From Geomicrobium sp. JCM 19038 (GTDB lineage: Bacteria > Bacillota > Bacilli > Bacillales > Marinococcaceae), in contig NZ_BAXA01000005.1 in assembly GCF_000698125.1 (NCBI RefSeq), forward strand, positions 62,001-126,000: DNA of 64,000 bases, written 5' to 3'. Of this stretch, positions 1 through 9,840 are shown piece after piece. The notes beneath the pieces were generated by a model. It was not told the DNA's origin. It ran no database searches and saw only the letters and a list, made by a program, of their open reading frames with translations. A program made the position numbers and the translations under genes. Numbering within the stretch: the first letter of the stretch is position 1; every line of letters begins with the position of its first letter.

Positions 1-66
1 TTTTATACGTATTAAATCACCGTTTTTTTCTAAATCTAGCAATGCTTCTTCAAGGGTATGATACAT
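1..66 (-). CDS. N-terminus of a UbiD-family decarboxylase-like protein (cut by window edge)
   Basis: Only the first 22 codons lie in the window, starting MYHTLEEALLDLEKNGDLIR. The pattern of a hydrophobic/acidic helix followed by LEKxGxLxRI is typical of the first residues of UbiD-type prenyl-FMN decarboxylases. A purine-rich AGAGAGG lies about 11 bases upstream of the ATG. The gene is divergent from the CoA-thioester cluster that starts at 452. If it is UbiD-like, an aromatic or unsaturated acid decarboxylase beside a CoA-thioester pathway would make sense, but 22 residues cannot prove the family. Confidence 0.4.
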   Translation of the reverse strand, partial: MYHTLEEALLDLEKNGDLIRIK

Positions 67-451
67 CGTTTTTCAGCCTCTCTTATGAAGAAATTAAACA
101 CTACAATCATATCACGAGTCGGACAGGGGGTCATGAACAACACAGGTAGAGTAGAAATTACCTTTGGTTTGGCAATGTAATACATGTTATACCAGAAATT
201 AATAACTGTTTTTCTATTGATGGTTGTTGGCTTCTATAACAACAATAGCGCTTTGAATGGTTCAAACACCTTCAGTGTTATAGCGTAAATCTTGATGACC
301 AACGATTTTTAGGTGTTATAATGAATGAAGAAGATAGGTGTAGCACCGGAAATTAAAACGTCGATACTATATCGCGCAGTGTTCCCTGAGATTGCCATGT
401 TTGTGCCTACACAAATGCTCGGACAATAAGTTGAATTTTCTAAAACTTAAC
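67..451. other. Intergenic region, no convincing gene
   Basis: This divergent gap separates the leftward UbiD-like start from the rightward SDR operon. The only open stretch noted is a 34-codon frame on the plus strand at 325-429 (starts MKKIGVAPEIKTS, ends MLGQ). It has no good ribosome binding site and may be a gene remnant. I see no RNA gene and no repeat. Confidence 0.4.
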
Positions 452-485
452 TTGACATTCAAAAAGTAAACATTTAGAATTCTAA
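452..485 (+). promoter_or_regulatory. Sigma-A promoter with overlapping palindrome, upstream of the first beta-oxidation operon
   Basis: TTGACA at 452-457 and TAGAAT at 475-480 are separated by 17 bases. The -10 box is embedded in the perfect palindrome TTAGAATTCTAA (474-485), a likely repressor site. The 30 bases from 452 match those from 8233, upstream of the TetR gene, at 24 positions, so the same regulator may act at both. Confidence 0.7.
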
Positions 486-532
486 CTAATTATAAGCTCA
501 TTTTGCTACTTGAGAATGAAAGGGGTATTCAA

Positions 533-1300
533 ATGGAGATTGCTAAGAAGACGGTTGTCGTAACAGGTGGGGCGTCGGGCCTTGGAGAAGCAGTTGTACG
601 CCAATTTGTTGAAGCAGGAGGAACCGCAGTTATTCTAGATGTAAATGAAGAAAAGGGCGGAGCGTTAGCAGACTCGCTAGAAGATAAAGCTGTTTTCGTA
701 AAGACAGACGTAACGAATGAAGAAAGTGTTGAAAGCGCTTTAAAAGTTGCGGTTGATCACTTCGGCAAGATCGATGTACTCGTCAATTGCGCGGGTGTAG
801 GTGGCGCGATGAAGACATTTGGACGTCAAGGAGTTCATGACCTTGCACATTTCACGAAGATTATTAACATCAACCTAATTGGTACATTTAACGTTCTGCG
901 ATTAGCAGCAGAGAAGATGAGTGAGAACAGTCCTACTGAGCAAGGGGAGCGTGGTGTTATCATCAATACAGCTTCCGTTGCTGCGACAGATGGGCAAATC
1001 GGTCAGGCGGCTTATAGTGCGTCAAAAGGCGGTATTGTCGGAATGACACTGCCGATTGCAAGAGATTTATCTACACTGGGTATTCGTGTGATGACCATTG
1101 CTCCAGGGATCTTTGAAACGCCACTTATGGCAAATGCGCCAGAAAAAGTGAAGAAAGCCCTCGGTGAAATGGTGCCATTCCCACCACGCTTAGGTGAACC
1201 ACCAGAGTTTGCCCAACTCGCACTCAGCATCATTCAAAACCCAATGTTAAATGGAGAAACGATCCGCTTAGACGGTGCCATTCGTATGCAACCAAAATAA
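533..1300 (+). CDS. SDR-family 3-hydroxyacyl-CoA dehydrogenase (HSD17B10-like)
   Basis: This 255-residue short-chain dehydrogenase has the N-terminal NAD-binding [11 protein letters not shown] motif, the NCAG segment, and the catalytic Ser and YSASK motif (Y and K four residues apart). The sequence resembles type-2 3-hydroxyacyl-CoA dehydrogenases, which oxidise 3-hydroxyacyl-CoA to 3-oxoacyl-CoA with NAD. The ATG at 533 is chosen over an in-frame start at 503 because GAAAGGGG lies nine bases ahead of it. It is the first gene of an operon with an acyl-CoA dehydrogenase, a thiolase and a CoA-transferase. This supports a beta-oxidation role without a FadB-type bifunctional protein. Substrate is unknown. 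Confidence 0.85.
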   Translation: MEIAKKTVVVTGGASGLGEAVVRQFVEAGGTAVILDVNEEKGGALADSLEDKAVFVKTDVTNEESVESALKVAVDHFGKIDVLVNCAGVGGAMKTFGRQGVHDLAHFTKIININLIGTFNVLRLAAEKMSENSPTEQGERGVIINTASVAATDGQIGQAAYSASKGGIVGMTLPIARDLSTLGIRVMTIAPGIFETPLMANAPEKVKKALGEMVPFPPRLGEPPEFAQLALSIIQNPMLNGETIRLDGAIRMQPK

Positions 1301-1312
1301 TGAGGTGAGACG

Positions 1313-2458
1313 ATGAAGCGAACGGTATTTAAAGAGGAGCATGAATTATTCCGTAAGTCGATTCAAAGATTTCTAGATGACGAAGCGATGCCTTATTACA
1401 AGGATTGGGAGAAAGAGAAGCAAGTCCCTCGCTCGTTTTGGAAGAAGATGGGCGAGCAAGGATTTCTCGCACCTCAAGTTGCTGAGAAGTACGGTGGTAT
1501 GGGCACGAACTTTTTATATAACGCATTGCTCTCAGAAGAATACAACCGCGTAGGCAGTGGTTTAGGTGGGGTTGGTGTTCATAGTGACATCACCGTTCCT
1601 TATATAGAGGCCTTTGGTAGTGAAGAAATTAAAGAGCATTACTTACCGAAGCTCGTAAGCGGTGAGATGATCTGTGGAATTGCGATGACTGAACCGGGAA
1701 CAGGTTCGGATTTGGCGAACGTCAAAACGACGGCAGTTCTTGAAGGCGATCATTATATCGTCAACGGTGAGAAAACCTTTATTACTAACGGTTATTACGG
1801 TGATCTGTTTGTCGTTGTTTGTAAAACCGATCCAAATGCTGAACCGGCACGTCGAGGGATTAGTCTTTTACTCGTGGAAGCAGAGTATGATGGTTTTTCA
1901 CGTGGGAAGAAGTTGGAAAAACTTGGTCAGCACGCCAACGATACGAGCGAGCTAGTCTTTGAAAATGTGAAAGTACCGAAAGAGAACCTGCTAGGAGAAG
2001 AGAATCAAGGCTTCTACTATTTGATGGAAAAGCTACAACAAGAACGTTTAATGCTATCGATTTCTAGTATTAATACAGCGAAGATCGTGCTTGATCAAAC
2101 GATTGATTATGTAAAAGAGCGAAAAGCATTTGGTACACCAATCTCTAAGTTTCAAAATACTCAATTTAAAATTGCAGAAATGAAATCAGAAATTGAAATT
2201 GGTCGTACATTTGTTGATCGTCTCATTGAAGAGCATACAGCAGGCAACAAAGTTGTAAACGAAGTCTCGATGGCAAAATGGTGGGTGACGAGCTTGTATA
2301 AGCGAGTCGTGAACGAGTGTTTACAGTTGCATGGTGGGTATGGCTATACCGAAGAGTACGATGTAGCAAGGCGTTATCGTGATGCTGCGGTGACTTCGAT
2401 CTATGCTGGTTCAAATGAAATTATGAAAGTAATTATTGCAAAGAATGAAGGATTATAA
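1313..2458 (+). CDS. Acyl-CoA dehydrogenase, long-chain/isovaleryl type active site
   Basis: A 381-residue FAD flavoprotein of full family length. It carries the AMTEPGTGSDL flavin-binding segment and a C-terminal LHGGYGYTEEYDVARRYRD motif. The position that holds the catalytic Glu in medium-chain enzymes (YEGT) reads YAGS here. A Glu near residue 244, in QQERLML, matches the alternative catalytic base of long-chain and isovaleryl-CoA dehydrogenases, so the enzyme should be active with the LCAD/IVD geometry. It starts 12 bases after the SDR stop with GAGGTGAGACG ahead of the ATG. It would introduce the alpha-beta double bond in the pathway and pass electrons to ETF. Confidence 0.88.
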   Translation: MKRTVFKEEHELFRKSIQRFLDDEAMPYYKDWEKEKQVPRSFWKKMGEQGFLAPQVAEKYGGMGTNFLYNALLSEEYNRVGSGLGGVGVHSDITVPYIEAFGSEEIKEHYLPKLVSGEMICGIAMTEPGTGSDLANVKTTAVLEGDHYIVNGEKTFITNGYYGDLFVVVCKTDPNAEPARRGISLLLVEAEYDGFSRGKKLEKLGQHANDTSELVFENVKVPKENLLGEENQGFYYLMEKLQQERLMLSISSINTAKIVLDQTIDYVKERKAFGTPISKFQNTQFKIAEMKSEIEIGRTFVDRLIEEHTAGNKVVNEVSMAKWWVTSLYKRVVNECLQLHGGYGYTEEYDVARRYRDAAVTSIYAGSNEIMKVIIAKNEGL

Positions 2459-2484
2459 ATTAGAAGATTAAAGGAGGTCATTTC

Positions 2485-3639
2485 ATGAGAGAGGTCGTTA
2501 TTGTAGAAGCCGTCCGTACGCCTGTTGGTAAGAATCGGGGGGCATTAAGCGGAATCCGGGCCGATGAGTTAGCGGCATTGCCGATTAAAGAAGTCGTGAA
2601 CCGTGCTGGGATTGATCCAGGCCTTGTTGAAGATGTGATCTTAGGGTGCGTAAGCCAAATCGGTGAGCAAGCCTTAGACGTCGCTCGTAGTGCAACGTTA
2701 ATTGCAGGATTTCCGATTGAAGTCCCAGGAACGACCGTAGATCGTCAGTGTGGTTCGAGTCAGCAAGCAGTAAGCTTCGCGGCACAGGCAATACTGAGTG
2801 GTGATATGGACGTTGTCATCGCTGGTGGTGTTGAGAGCATGTCCCGTGTTCCGATTGGTTCAACGAGACAAGGTGTGAAGCCTAGCCCGGAATTATCTGA
2901 AAGGTTCGAATTGATCCATCAAGGGCTTTCTGCAGATCGAATTGCCGACCAGTGGGGATTTACTCGGGAACAGATGGATGAATACGCCTTTGAAAGTCAT
3001 CGTCGTGCGGTGGAAGCGCAAGACCGTGGAGGCTTCCAAAGTGAAATTATGCCGATTGAGGTAACACTCCCTGATGGGACGACTGCGACAATGACAGAAG
3101 ATGAAGGTCCTAGAAGGAATTCGAGTGTCGAAAAACTAGCTACATTAAAACCAGCTTTTGCCGAAGATGGCAAAATAACAGCGGGGAACTCTAGTCAGAT
3201 TAGTGATGGCTCAAACGCCTTGTTACTCATGAGTAAAGAGAAAGCAGAAGAACTCGGGTTAAAGCCGCGCTTTAAAATTGTTGCGCGCTCGGTAACCGGT
3301 TCTGATCCTACGCTCATGCTAACGGGCCCAATTCCTGCGACTCATAAAGTGTTAGAAAAAGCGAATATATCAATTGAAGAGATTGATCATTTTGAAGTGA
3401 ATGAGGCCTTTGCAAGTGTGCCGATGTGTTGGCTGGAAGAGTTCAAAGTTGATCCGACAAAGTTAAATCCAATTGGTGGTGCAATTGCGCTTGGGCATCC
3501 ACTTGGAGCGAGCGGTGGACGATTAATGATTAGCATGATGAATGAGCTTGAACGAACAGGTGGAAGATACGGTCTTCAAACGATGTGTGAAGGAAATGGG
3601 ATGGCAAACGCGACGATTATCGAACGAATCGTGGATTGA
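2485..3639 (+). CDS. Thiolase (acetyl-CoA acyltransferase)
   Basis: A full-length 384-residue thiolase. Visible motifs are the nucleophile region VDRQCGSSQQ (Cys near residue 89), NEAFA, GGAIALGHPLGASG with the catalytic His, and a C-terminal MCEGNGMANATI in which the second catalytic Cys is followed by EGNG rather than the common xGGG. It cleaves 3-oxoacyl-CoA with CoA to release acetyl- or propionyl-CoA. AAAGGAGGTCATTTC precedes the ATG, a strong ribosome binding site. It lies between the acyl-CoA dehydrogenase and the CaiB-type transferase in one operon. Confidence 0.88.
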   Translation: MREVVIVEAVRTPVGKNRGALSGIRADELAALPIKEVVNRAGIDPGLVEDVILGCVSQIGEQALDVARSATLIAGFPIEVPGTTVDRQCGSSQQAVSFAAQAILSGDMDVVIAGGVESMSRVPIGSTRQGVKPSPELSERFELIHQGLSADRIADQWGFTREQMDEYAFESHRRAVEAQDRGGFQSEIMPIEVTLPDGTTATMTEDEGPRRNSSVEKLATLKPAFAEDGKITAGNSSQISDGSNALLLMSKEKAEELGLKPRFKIVARSVTGSDPTLMLTGPIPATHKVLEKANISIEEIDHFEVNEAFASVPMCWLEEFKVDPTKLNPIGGAIALGHPLGASGGRLMISMMNELERTGGRYGLQTMCEGNGMANATIIERIVD

Positions 3640-3653
3640 TAAGGAGGACTTAA

Positions 3654-4776
3654 ATGCCGCTTACATCTGTAAACGTATTGGATTTAACTCGTCTTCTACC
3701 AGGGCCGTATTGTACGATGATGCTTGCGGATTTCGGAGCTGAAGTGATTAAGGTTGAAAGCCTGATGTAGGAGATTATGCACGGGAAAGCCCGCCTATTA
3801 TTGACGGCGATGGTGCGATGTTCCATAGCCTCAATCGCAATAAGAAAAGTGTGACACTGGACTTGAAAAGCGATGAGGGTAGGGATCAGTTTCTAGCGCT
3901 TGTTAAAGATGCAGACGTCATCGTCGAAGGATTTCGCCCTGGCGTGATGGAGCGTCTTTCATTAGGCTATGAAGAAATAAAACGAGTGAATGCTCGCATT
4001 GTGTATTGTTCGATTACAGGATACGGTCAGACCGGTCCTTATGCAAAAAAAGCGGGTCACGATGTGAATTTCATTAGTACAGCCGGATTGTTGAATCTAA
4101 TCGGTGATGAGACAAAGCCACAAATCCCTGCCGCTCAAATTGGGGATATTGGTGGTGGAGGATTAACAGCTGCAGTTGGAATTCTAGTCGCTCTGCTGGA
4201 ACGAGAGCGTTCAGGTGAAGGGCAATATGTCGATATCTCAATGATGGACGGTGCGGTGTCTTGGATGCAAACGTTCTTGCCTCATTTTCTTATGGGAGGC
4301 AAGGAGCCTAGCCGAGGCAACATGGTCTTAAGTGGTAAACTTGCTTGTTATGAGACGTATGAAACAAAAGACGGTCGTTGGTTTGCGGTAGGCGCACTTG
4401 AGCCGAAGTTCTGGAAGACTTTTGTGAAAAGCTTAATCGTGTGGACTTAATTGATCAACACCAAGGACCGAGTGACGTACAGCGCCGTGTGAAGCATGAA
4501 GTGCAGGCAGAATTCTATAAACGAGACTTCCAAGAATGGCAGAACGTCTTTTTAGATGCGGATGCTTGTGTCACACCCGTTCTTACGTTAGACGAGATGG
4601 TCGATGATCCACAAATCAATGATCGTCAGATGATTCTTCCATATGGTGCAATGAAAACGATCGGGTTCCCGATCAAACTTTCTCGTACACCCGCGAAATT
4701 AAAAGGGTTGGCTCCGAAACTTGGCCAGCATAATCAAGAGGTGTTAACAGCTCAAGAACAACTAAGAGAAACGTAG
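3654..4776 (+). CDS. CaiB/BaiF-family CoA-transferase, two frame breaks
   Basis: Class III CoA-transferase, about 374 residues once two single-base gaps are restored. The frame is lost near 3763 (after KVES, before GDYARESPP) and near 4425 (after FWKTF, before [11 protein letters not shown]); each needs one missing base. The N-terminal [21 protein letters not shown], the FRPGVM motif and the QIGDIGGG segment with the likely catalytic Asp are all kept. Homology across both breaks argues for sequencing gaps rather than decay. The family moves CoA between acids, such as succinyl-CoA to another carboxylate. Strong start: AAGGAGGACTTAA before ATG 3654. A similar protein lies at 11606-12784. Confidence 0.8.
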
Positions 4777-4812
4777 ACGGTTGCGAATTCGAATCATCTT
4801 CCGTGTACGTAC

Positions 4813-4850
4813 AAAAGGTCGGTGCCAATCATGTATGGCACGACCTTTTA
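4813..4850 (+). terminator. Rho-independent terminator after the CoA-transferase
   Basis: A stem formed by AAAAGGTCGGTGCCA and its near complement TGGCACGACCTTTT, with a short loop. It closes the first operon before the ligase at 4916. Confidence 0.7.
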
Positions 4851-4915
4851 GCAAATCGTGTTGGCACAATCATTTCATAAGAAACTGTTTTTATAGAAAA
4901 GGTGGTATGTGATCA

Positions 4916-6436
4916 ATGATTTACTCGTTAGTAAAGGAGAGCATAACAAAAGAGGATGATCCATTCATCCATTTTGAGGGAGAAGCGCTGCGCTATTCTG
5001 AGGTGTTGCAACGAGCAGATGGCTTTGCCCGACACCTAGTCAGTCTCGGAATTAAAACTCGTGACCGGGTGGCATGGCTCGGGACAAATCATCCCCATTT
5101 CATCGTTTCCTTACTTGCTTGTTCGAAACTAAATGTCACATTCGTTCCGTTAAACTATCGGGGAAAGTATGCGGAATTGCAGCAGATGGTTGATGATTGT
5201 GGCGCAAGAGTCATGGTTAGTGAACGTCGTTATCGTGAGTTGGCAGACGACTTACACACACAATGTCGTGCAATTGAGCAGGTCATTTCGGCAGAGGGAG
5301 TATATGTGGAGCAAGAACCGCTTGTTGTTACGCACAGCGCAAATGATGATTTGGCATACTTGATTTTTACGAGTGGGACGACATCACAGCCAAAGCCTGT
5401 CATGATTACGAACAAAACGATTGCTAACTTTCTTAGTGTATATCCGAACGCTAACTCAATTGGTAAGACGGTCTCATTGCTTCACGCCCCGAACTTTCAC
5501 ATTGCAGGTTTGTTAAATGCACTTTTATCCTTAGTAGCTACGAATCACATTGCGATGCTTCGGCAATTTGATGATCGTCAGTGGTTACAAGCTGTAGAAG
5601 ATGTAAAGGTTACGAAAACATTTCTAGCGCCTACAATGATGAAGCTAATTACCGACACACTTCAAGAACGTCAGTATGATCTTAGTAGCTTGCAAAGCAT
5701 CGTGTACGGGTCAGCGAAAGCTCAGTTACCGGTACTTGAAGCGTTTATGAATGGTTTATCAGAAGAAACAGCGGTCACCCACGTGTATGGGATGACGGAA
5801 ACGTTGTCCACGATTACGTTGTTAGGATCTGACGTGCATGACGAACATCGCAAACGTCCAACTGAACAGACAAAGCGGCGCATTCAATCGGTCGGCAAGC
5901 CACTTCCTGATGTGGATATTCAAATTTGGGATTCTGAAGGTCAAGTGTTACCGGCTTATGAAGTAGGAACGGTTGTGGCTCGTACATCCCGAACGATGCA
6001 AGGGTATTACAACCGTCCAGAGGCGACGGCAAAGGCGCTACAAGGCGGTTGGTATGTATCGAGTGATGCGGGATATCTAGATGAAGAAGGGTATTTGTAT
6101 GTCGAAGGACGACTTGACGACATGATTATTCGTGGCGGCGAGAACATTGCCCCGAATGAAATTGAGGAAGTCTTATTGTTGCATGAAGGCGTGTATGACG
6201 TCTCTGTCGTACCTCGAGTCAGCGAAACGTGGGGGCAAGAAATTGTAGCGGTCATCGTGTCTAGTCACGCTAAGAACACCTACAGTGAAAAAGAACTCCA
6301 AGAGCATGTAAGGCAGCACTTGTCTAGTTTCAAAGTTCCTGCTGCATTTCATTTTGTTGATGAGCTTCCCCGAAATGCCACTGGCAAGATATTGAAACAA
6401 CCTTTGATTAAGGCAATAGAAAACTTAAAAATGTAA
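4916..6436 (+). CDS. Acyl-CoA ligase (AMP-dependent synthetase)
   Basis: A 506-residue ANL-superfamily enzyme. The P-loop region reads IFTSGTTSQPKPV, followed by HVYGMTET (A5-type motif), a hinge at YLYVEGRLDDMIIRGGENIAPNEIEE and the C-terminal catalytic Lys in NATGKILK. It activates a carboxylic acid to acyl-AMP and then acyl-CoA. Length and motifs are those of a medium-chain or aryl-acid ligase; the substrate pocket cannot be read by eye. A GGTGGT ribosome binding site lies about 11 bases upstream of the start. Its stop codon overlaps a cre box. It is followed by a second ligase, which suggests two related acid substrates or side-chain stages. Confidence 0.85.
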   Translation: MIYSLVKESITKEDDPFIHFEGEALRYSEVLQRADGFARHLVSLGIKTRDRVAWLGTNHPHFIVSLLACSKLNVTFVPLNYRGKYAELQQMVDDCGARVMVSERRYRELADDLHTQCRAIEQVISAEGVYVEQEPLVVTHSANDDLAYLIFTSGTTSQPKPVMITNKTIANFLSVYPNANSIGKTVSLLHAPNFHIAGLLNALLSLVATNHIAMLRQFDDRQWLQAVEDVKVTKTFLAPTMMKLITDTLQERQYDLSSLQSIVYGSAKAQLPVLEAFMNGLSEETAVTHVYGMTETLSTITLLGSDVHDEHRKRPTEQTKRRIQSVGKPLPDVDIQIWDSEGQVLPAYEVGTVVARTSRTMQGYYNRPEATAKALQGGWYVSSDAGYLDEEGYLYVEGRLDDMIIRGGENIAPNEIEEVLLLHEGVYDVSVVPRVSETWGQEIVAVIVSSHAKNTYSEKELQEHVRQHLSSFKVPAAFHFVDELPRNATGKILKQPLIKAIENLKM

Positions 6437-6445
6437 GCGTTAACA
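6432..6445. promoter_or_regulatory. CcpA catabolite-repression element (cre)
   Basis: TGTAAGCGTTAACA fits the Bacillus cre consensus TGWAANCGNTNWCA at every position. It overlaps the stop codon of the upstream ligase and lies about 65 bases before the second ligase, so it could block read-through or initiation when preferred sugars are present. Confidence 0.65.
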
Positions 6446-6509
6446 TTTTGGAGTGAAGAGTCTTGTAAGTGAACGTTCATGTGAAAAAATCCGGTGGAGG
6501 CGATGAACG

Positions 6510-8136
6510 ATGACACAGCTGACGTATCCGCAACAGCCTGTGCACCACATATTAAAAGGCAGTGCAAAGCGCTATGGGGAGCGGCTCGTGTTAATTAACC
6601 AAGAAGAACACCTCACCTATGAACAACTTTATAATGATAGCCTGAAGTTCGCTCGCGCCCTCGTACGAATCGGCATTGAAAAAGGCGATGTCGTTTGTGT
6701 ACATCTTCCGAACTGCTCATCATTTCTTATTGCTTATTACGGGACGTTGATGAGTGGGGCGACATTTACACCAGCAAACCCCTTATTATCTGAAGCTGAG
6801 TTGTCTCATCAATTAAACGATGCGAGAGCACGAGTGATCATTACGTCGAACCCGGCGGTTTCTTTTGAAGAGACATGTATTGAACAAATCATCTATGTCG
6901 GCGATGAAGGTGTAGAAGGCTTGGATTTTAAGCAACTGCTTCAACAAGAGGAAGCATCCCGGTTGCGGTTAACATTGATGTGGAGAACGATTTGGCGCAT
7001 ATTGCGTACACGGGAGGTACAACTGGAAGAAGTAAAGGCGTTATGCTTACGCACGCGAATGTTGTCACAAATGTTGTTCAGTCGTGTTGCTTTACAAACG
7101 GGGGCGTAGCGGAAGTTGAAGATGAAGCGATCGTATTAAATGAATTACCAGGGGACAAGGAGAAGTATGCAATCCCATTTGGTACGGGTAGGTTATTAAA
7201 TGTAACGCCTTGGTACCATGCCATGGGAACGGTTGGCTATTTGAACAATGTGCTACTGCAAGGTTCAACGATTATATTAGCGAAGCGGTTTGAGCCTAAA
7301 GCATTTCTAGAGGCGATTACTTATCACCAGGTTACAACGGTTGGTGGAGCAGCGCCGATGTTTCATGCACTCATTAATGTTCCAGGCATTGAGAAGATGG
7401 ATCTTAGCAGTGTAAAACAAGTACGTTCAGGGGCATCACCAATTTCTAAAGTTGCATTGGAGAAGTTAAAAGGCATTTTCCGTAATGCAACAGTTACGGA
7501 AGCATACGGGTTGAGCGAGGCGACGATGATGTTAACATCGAACCCTGCAGAAATTGGAGGAAAGACGAAAGCGGGCTCTGTAGGAATTCTACGTACGATA
7601 CAAAGATTCGCATTGTAAAAGAAGACGGAAGTGAAGCGGCGACAGGAGAAGTTGGTGAAGTAGCAGGCAAAGGACCACAAATCATGCAAGGGTATTTAAA
7701 TAACCCGGAAGAAACAGCGATTGCCTTACGTGATGGCTGGCTTTACACCGGTGACTTAGGTTACGTAGACGATGAAGGGTACGTATACATTGTCGATCGC
7801 AAGAAAGACTTGATCTTATATAAAGGATACAACGTCTATCCGAAGGAACTTGAAGAGATTCTGTACCGACACCCAGAAGTTGCGACAGTCGCAGTCGTCG
7901 GTGTCCCTCATGAAATTAACGGTGAAATCCCAGTCGCATTTGTTGTGTTGAAAAACGATCAACCAACAGAACCGATGAAACAGGCGTTAATGGGCTACGT
8001 AAACGATCAAGTAACACCGTATAAAAAAATCCGTGAGGTCGCGTTCGTCAAGGAATTACCGACAAGCGGGGCAGGGAAGGTTTTGAAACGAGCGTTAAGA
8101 GATCGCGCAAATGAGTGGCTGAAATTAAACCAATAG
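6510..8136 (+). CDS. Acyl-CoA ligase (AMP-dependent synthetase), two frame breaks
   Basis: A second ANL ligase of about 542 residues when two missing bases are restored, near 6960 (before AVNIDVENDLAHIAYTGGTT) and near 7590 (between GSVGI and TYDTKIRIVKED). The P-loop TGGTTGRSKGVMLTH, the EAYGLSEA motif, the hinge YIVDRKKDLILYKGYNVYPKE and the catalytic Lys in SGAGKVLKR are intact. The enzyme resembles long-chain fatty acid and other FadD-type ligases more than the neighbour at 4916 does. GGTGGAGGCGATGAACG precedes the ATG. Since all motifs survive on both sides of each break, it is probably functional and the breaks are likely sequence errors. Confidence 0.8.
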
Positions 8137-8232
8137 CTGTTCATTTACACTTGTCTACGTGGTCTGCTCACGAGCAGTTTAAGGGGAAAACAGCTGTGAT
8201 CGTAAAATAAATAGAAATTTCAAAAGATTAAT

Positions 8233-8270
8233 TTGACATTTAAAAATTGAACCCATAGAATTTATGTCAA
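8233..8270 (+). promoter_or_regulatory. Sigma-A promoter and candidate operator of the TetR gene
   Basis: TTGACA (8233-8238) and TAGAAT (8256-8261) are spaced by 17 bases. TTGACAT at 8233 and ATGTCAA at 8264 form an inverted repeat around the promoter. The 30 bases from 8233 agree with those from 452 at 24 positions, which suggests autoregulation plus control of the first operon by the same protein. Confidence 0.65.
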
Positions 8271-8284
8271 TAAGGTGTGATGAT

Positions 8285-8872
8285 ATGTCATTGAGAGAGC
8301 GAAAGAAAGAGAAGAAGATCAATGAAATTATGAATTCTGCCATGGGTTTAATCTCAAAAAAAGGATATCATGCAACGACGATGGATGATATTGCAAGTGA
8401 GTTACTCATGACGAAGGGTTCGTTGTATTACTATTTCAAGGATAAAGAAGACCTTGTCTTTTATTGTACGAAGCAGTTGCTCGGTGAGAGTATTCAGCAG
8501 GCAGAAGAAATTGAGCGATTAGACGTGAACAGTCACGAGAAATTGCACAAAGCCATCGTTGTCCACATGGAATACTTATTAACTGAAAGGTCAGGCTTTG
8601 AAATTGGGTCAAAGCCGAGGTCGTTCTTTTCTGGAGAGAAGCTATACCACGTCGTGAAACTCCGGCACGATTATGCATCGTGTATGGACCGTATGATTGA
8701 AGAAGGTATGGCGTCTGGAGAGTTTGAGCAAGGCGATGTGAAAGTAAAACGGAACCTTTTATTAGGTGCGATGAATTACTCGATTTCTTGGTACTCACTC
8801 TCGGGACCATTAGACATTACCGAGACGGCCCATAAAAGTGCTGAACATTTAATGAAAATGTTTGTGAAGTAA
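8285..8872 (+). CDS. TetR/AcrR-family transcriptional regulator (FadR-like role)
   Basis: A 195-residue regulator with a typical N-terminal helix-turn-helix, AMGLISKKGYHATTMDDIASELLMTKGSLYYYFKDKEDLV, and a divergent ligand-binding C-terminal half. The ATG at 8285 is preferred over 8264 because AAGGTG lies seven bases ahead; the upstream ATG falls within the operator-like inverted repeat. By position and by the promoter motif shared with 452, it probably represses the beta-oxidation genes and is released by an acyl-CoA intermediate, as with Bacillus FadR. That ligand is inferred, not visible. Confidence 0.82.
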   Translation: MSLRERKKEKKINEIMNSAMGLISKKGYHATTMDDIASELLMTKGSLYYYFKDKEDLVFYCTKQLLGESIQQAEEIERLDVNSHEKLHKAIVVHMEYLLTERSGFEIGSKPRSFFSGEKLYHVVKLRHDYASCMDRMIEEGMASGEFEQGDVKVKRNLLLGAMNYSISWYSLSGPLDITETAHKSAEHLMKMFVK

Positions 8873-9002
8873 CGGAAGGGAGGAACGGGAAGTTTCATCA
8901 TGTGATTTTGAGAGCGTAGTCACTCGAGCGATGGATCGAAAATTGAGGTCATAATATACGACGCAATAACAATGAGCGTTGAATTGAAGAGGAGATGTTA
9001 CG

Positions 9003-9773
9003 ATGTACGAAGTGATTTCTTTGGAGAAAAAAGGTCCAATTGCAATTGTAACGATCGATAACCCACCGATGAATCCACTCAATATTCAAGTACGTACTGA
9101 ACTGATTTCTATGGTTCGTGAGCTTGAGCAAGACGATGATGTTGTCACGCTCATCATTCGAGGAGCTGGAGATAAAGCATTTGTCGCTGGAGCGGACATC
9201 AAAGAGTTTCCGCAACGCTTAAAGAAACAACAGCAATCACCAGATCAAGAAAGTGTCTTTGAAGTGGTTGCGAATACACCAAAACCCACGATTGCTATGT
9301 TGAATGGTTATACGTTAGGCGGTGGGTTAGAACTTGCACTAGCGTGTGACTTGCGTGTTGCTGAAGATCATGTGAAAGTTGGCTTCCCTGAAATTAAGCT
9401 CGGTTTACTTCCAGGTGGTGGCGGGACGCAACGCTTACCGAAGATCGTCGGACCATCAAAAGCGAAGGAAATTATGTTTACAGGTTCTCAAATTGAAGCC
9501 GAAGAAGCGTTAGCACTCGGTCTTGTGACGGAAGTCGTACCAAAAGGTGAAGGTATGGAGAAAGCAGAGCTTCTCGCAACGAAAATCTCCCGCCACTCGT
9601 TACAAGCACTCTCGCGAATTAAAAGCTGTGTAAACGTAGGAGAAGAACAACCGTTGAGTGAAAGCTTGCAATATGAACGGCAAATGTTCCAAGAGTTGTT
9701 TAGTACCGAAGATGCCAAAGAAGGCATTAGTGCATTCATTGAAAAACGTCGACCAGTCTTTACACATAAATAA
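9003..9773 (+). CDS. Enoyl-CoA hydratase/isomerase family protein
   Basis: A 256-residue crotonase-fold protein. It has the oxyanion-hole segment AFVAGADIKEF and the downstream GGGLELALACDLRVA. Both acidic positions of classical hydratases are present: Glu in FPEIKLGLLPGGGGTQRLP and Glu in SKAKEIMFTG. It should hydrate trans-2-enoyl-CoA to 3-hydroxyacyl-CoA, supplying the step missing from the first operon. GAAGAGGAGATGTTACG precedes the ATG. It lies alone between the TetR gene and a strong terminator. Confidence 0.87.
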   Translation: MYEVISLEKKGPIAIVTIDNPPMNPLNIQVRTELISMVRELEQDDDVVTLIIRGAGDKAFVAGADIKEFPQRLKKQQQSPDQESVFEVVANTPKPTIAMLNGYTLGGGLELALACDLRVAEDHVKVGFPEIKLGLLPGGGGTQRLPKIVGPSKAKEIMFTGSQIEAEEALALGLVTEVVPKGEGMEKAELLATKISRHSLQALSRIKSCVNVGEEQPLSESLQYERQMFQELFSTEDAKEGISAFIEKRRPVFTHK

Positions 9774-9777
9774 TCAC

Positions 9778-9810
9778 AAGGCGAAGTCAAACGTCATTGA
9801 CTTCGCCTTT
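9778..9810 (+). terminator. Rho-independent terminator after the enoyl-CoA hydratase
   Basis: A perfect 12-base stem, AAGGCGAAGTCA and TGACTTCGCCTT, with an eight-base loop begins five bases after the stop codon. Confidence 0.85.
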
Positions 9811-9840
9811 AGTATAAAAGAAGAAATCGTCTAAATTTTA

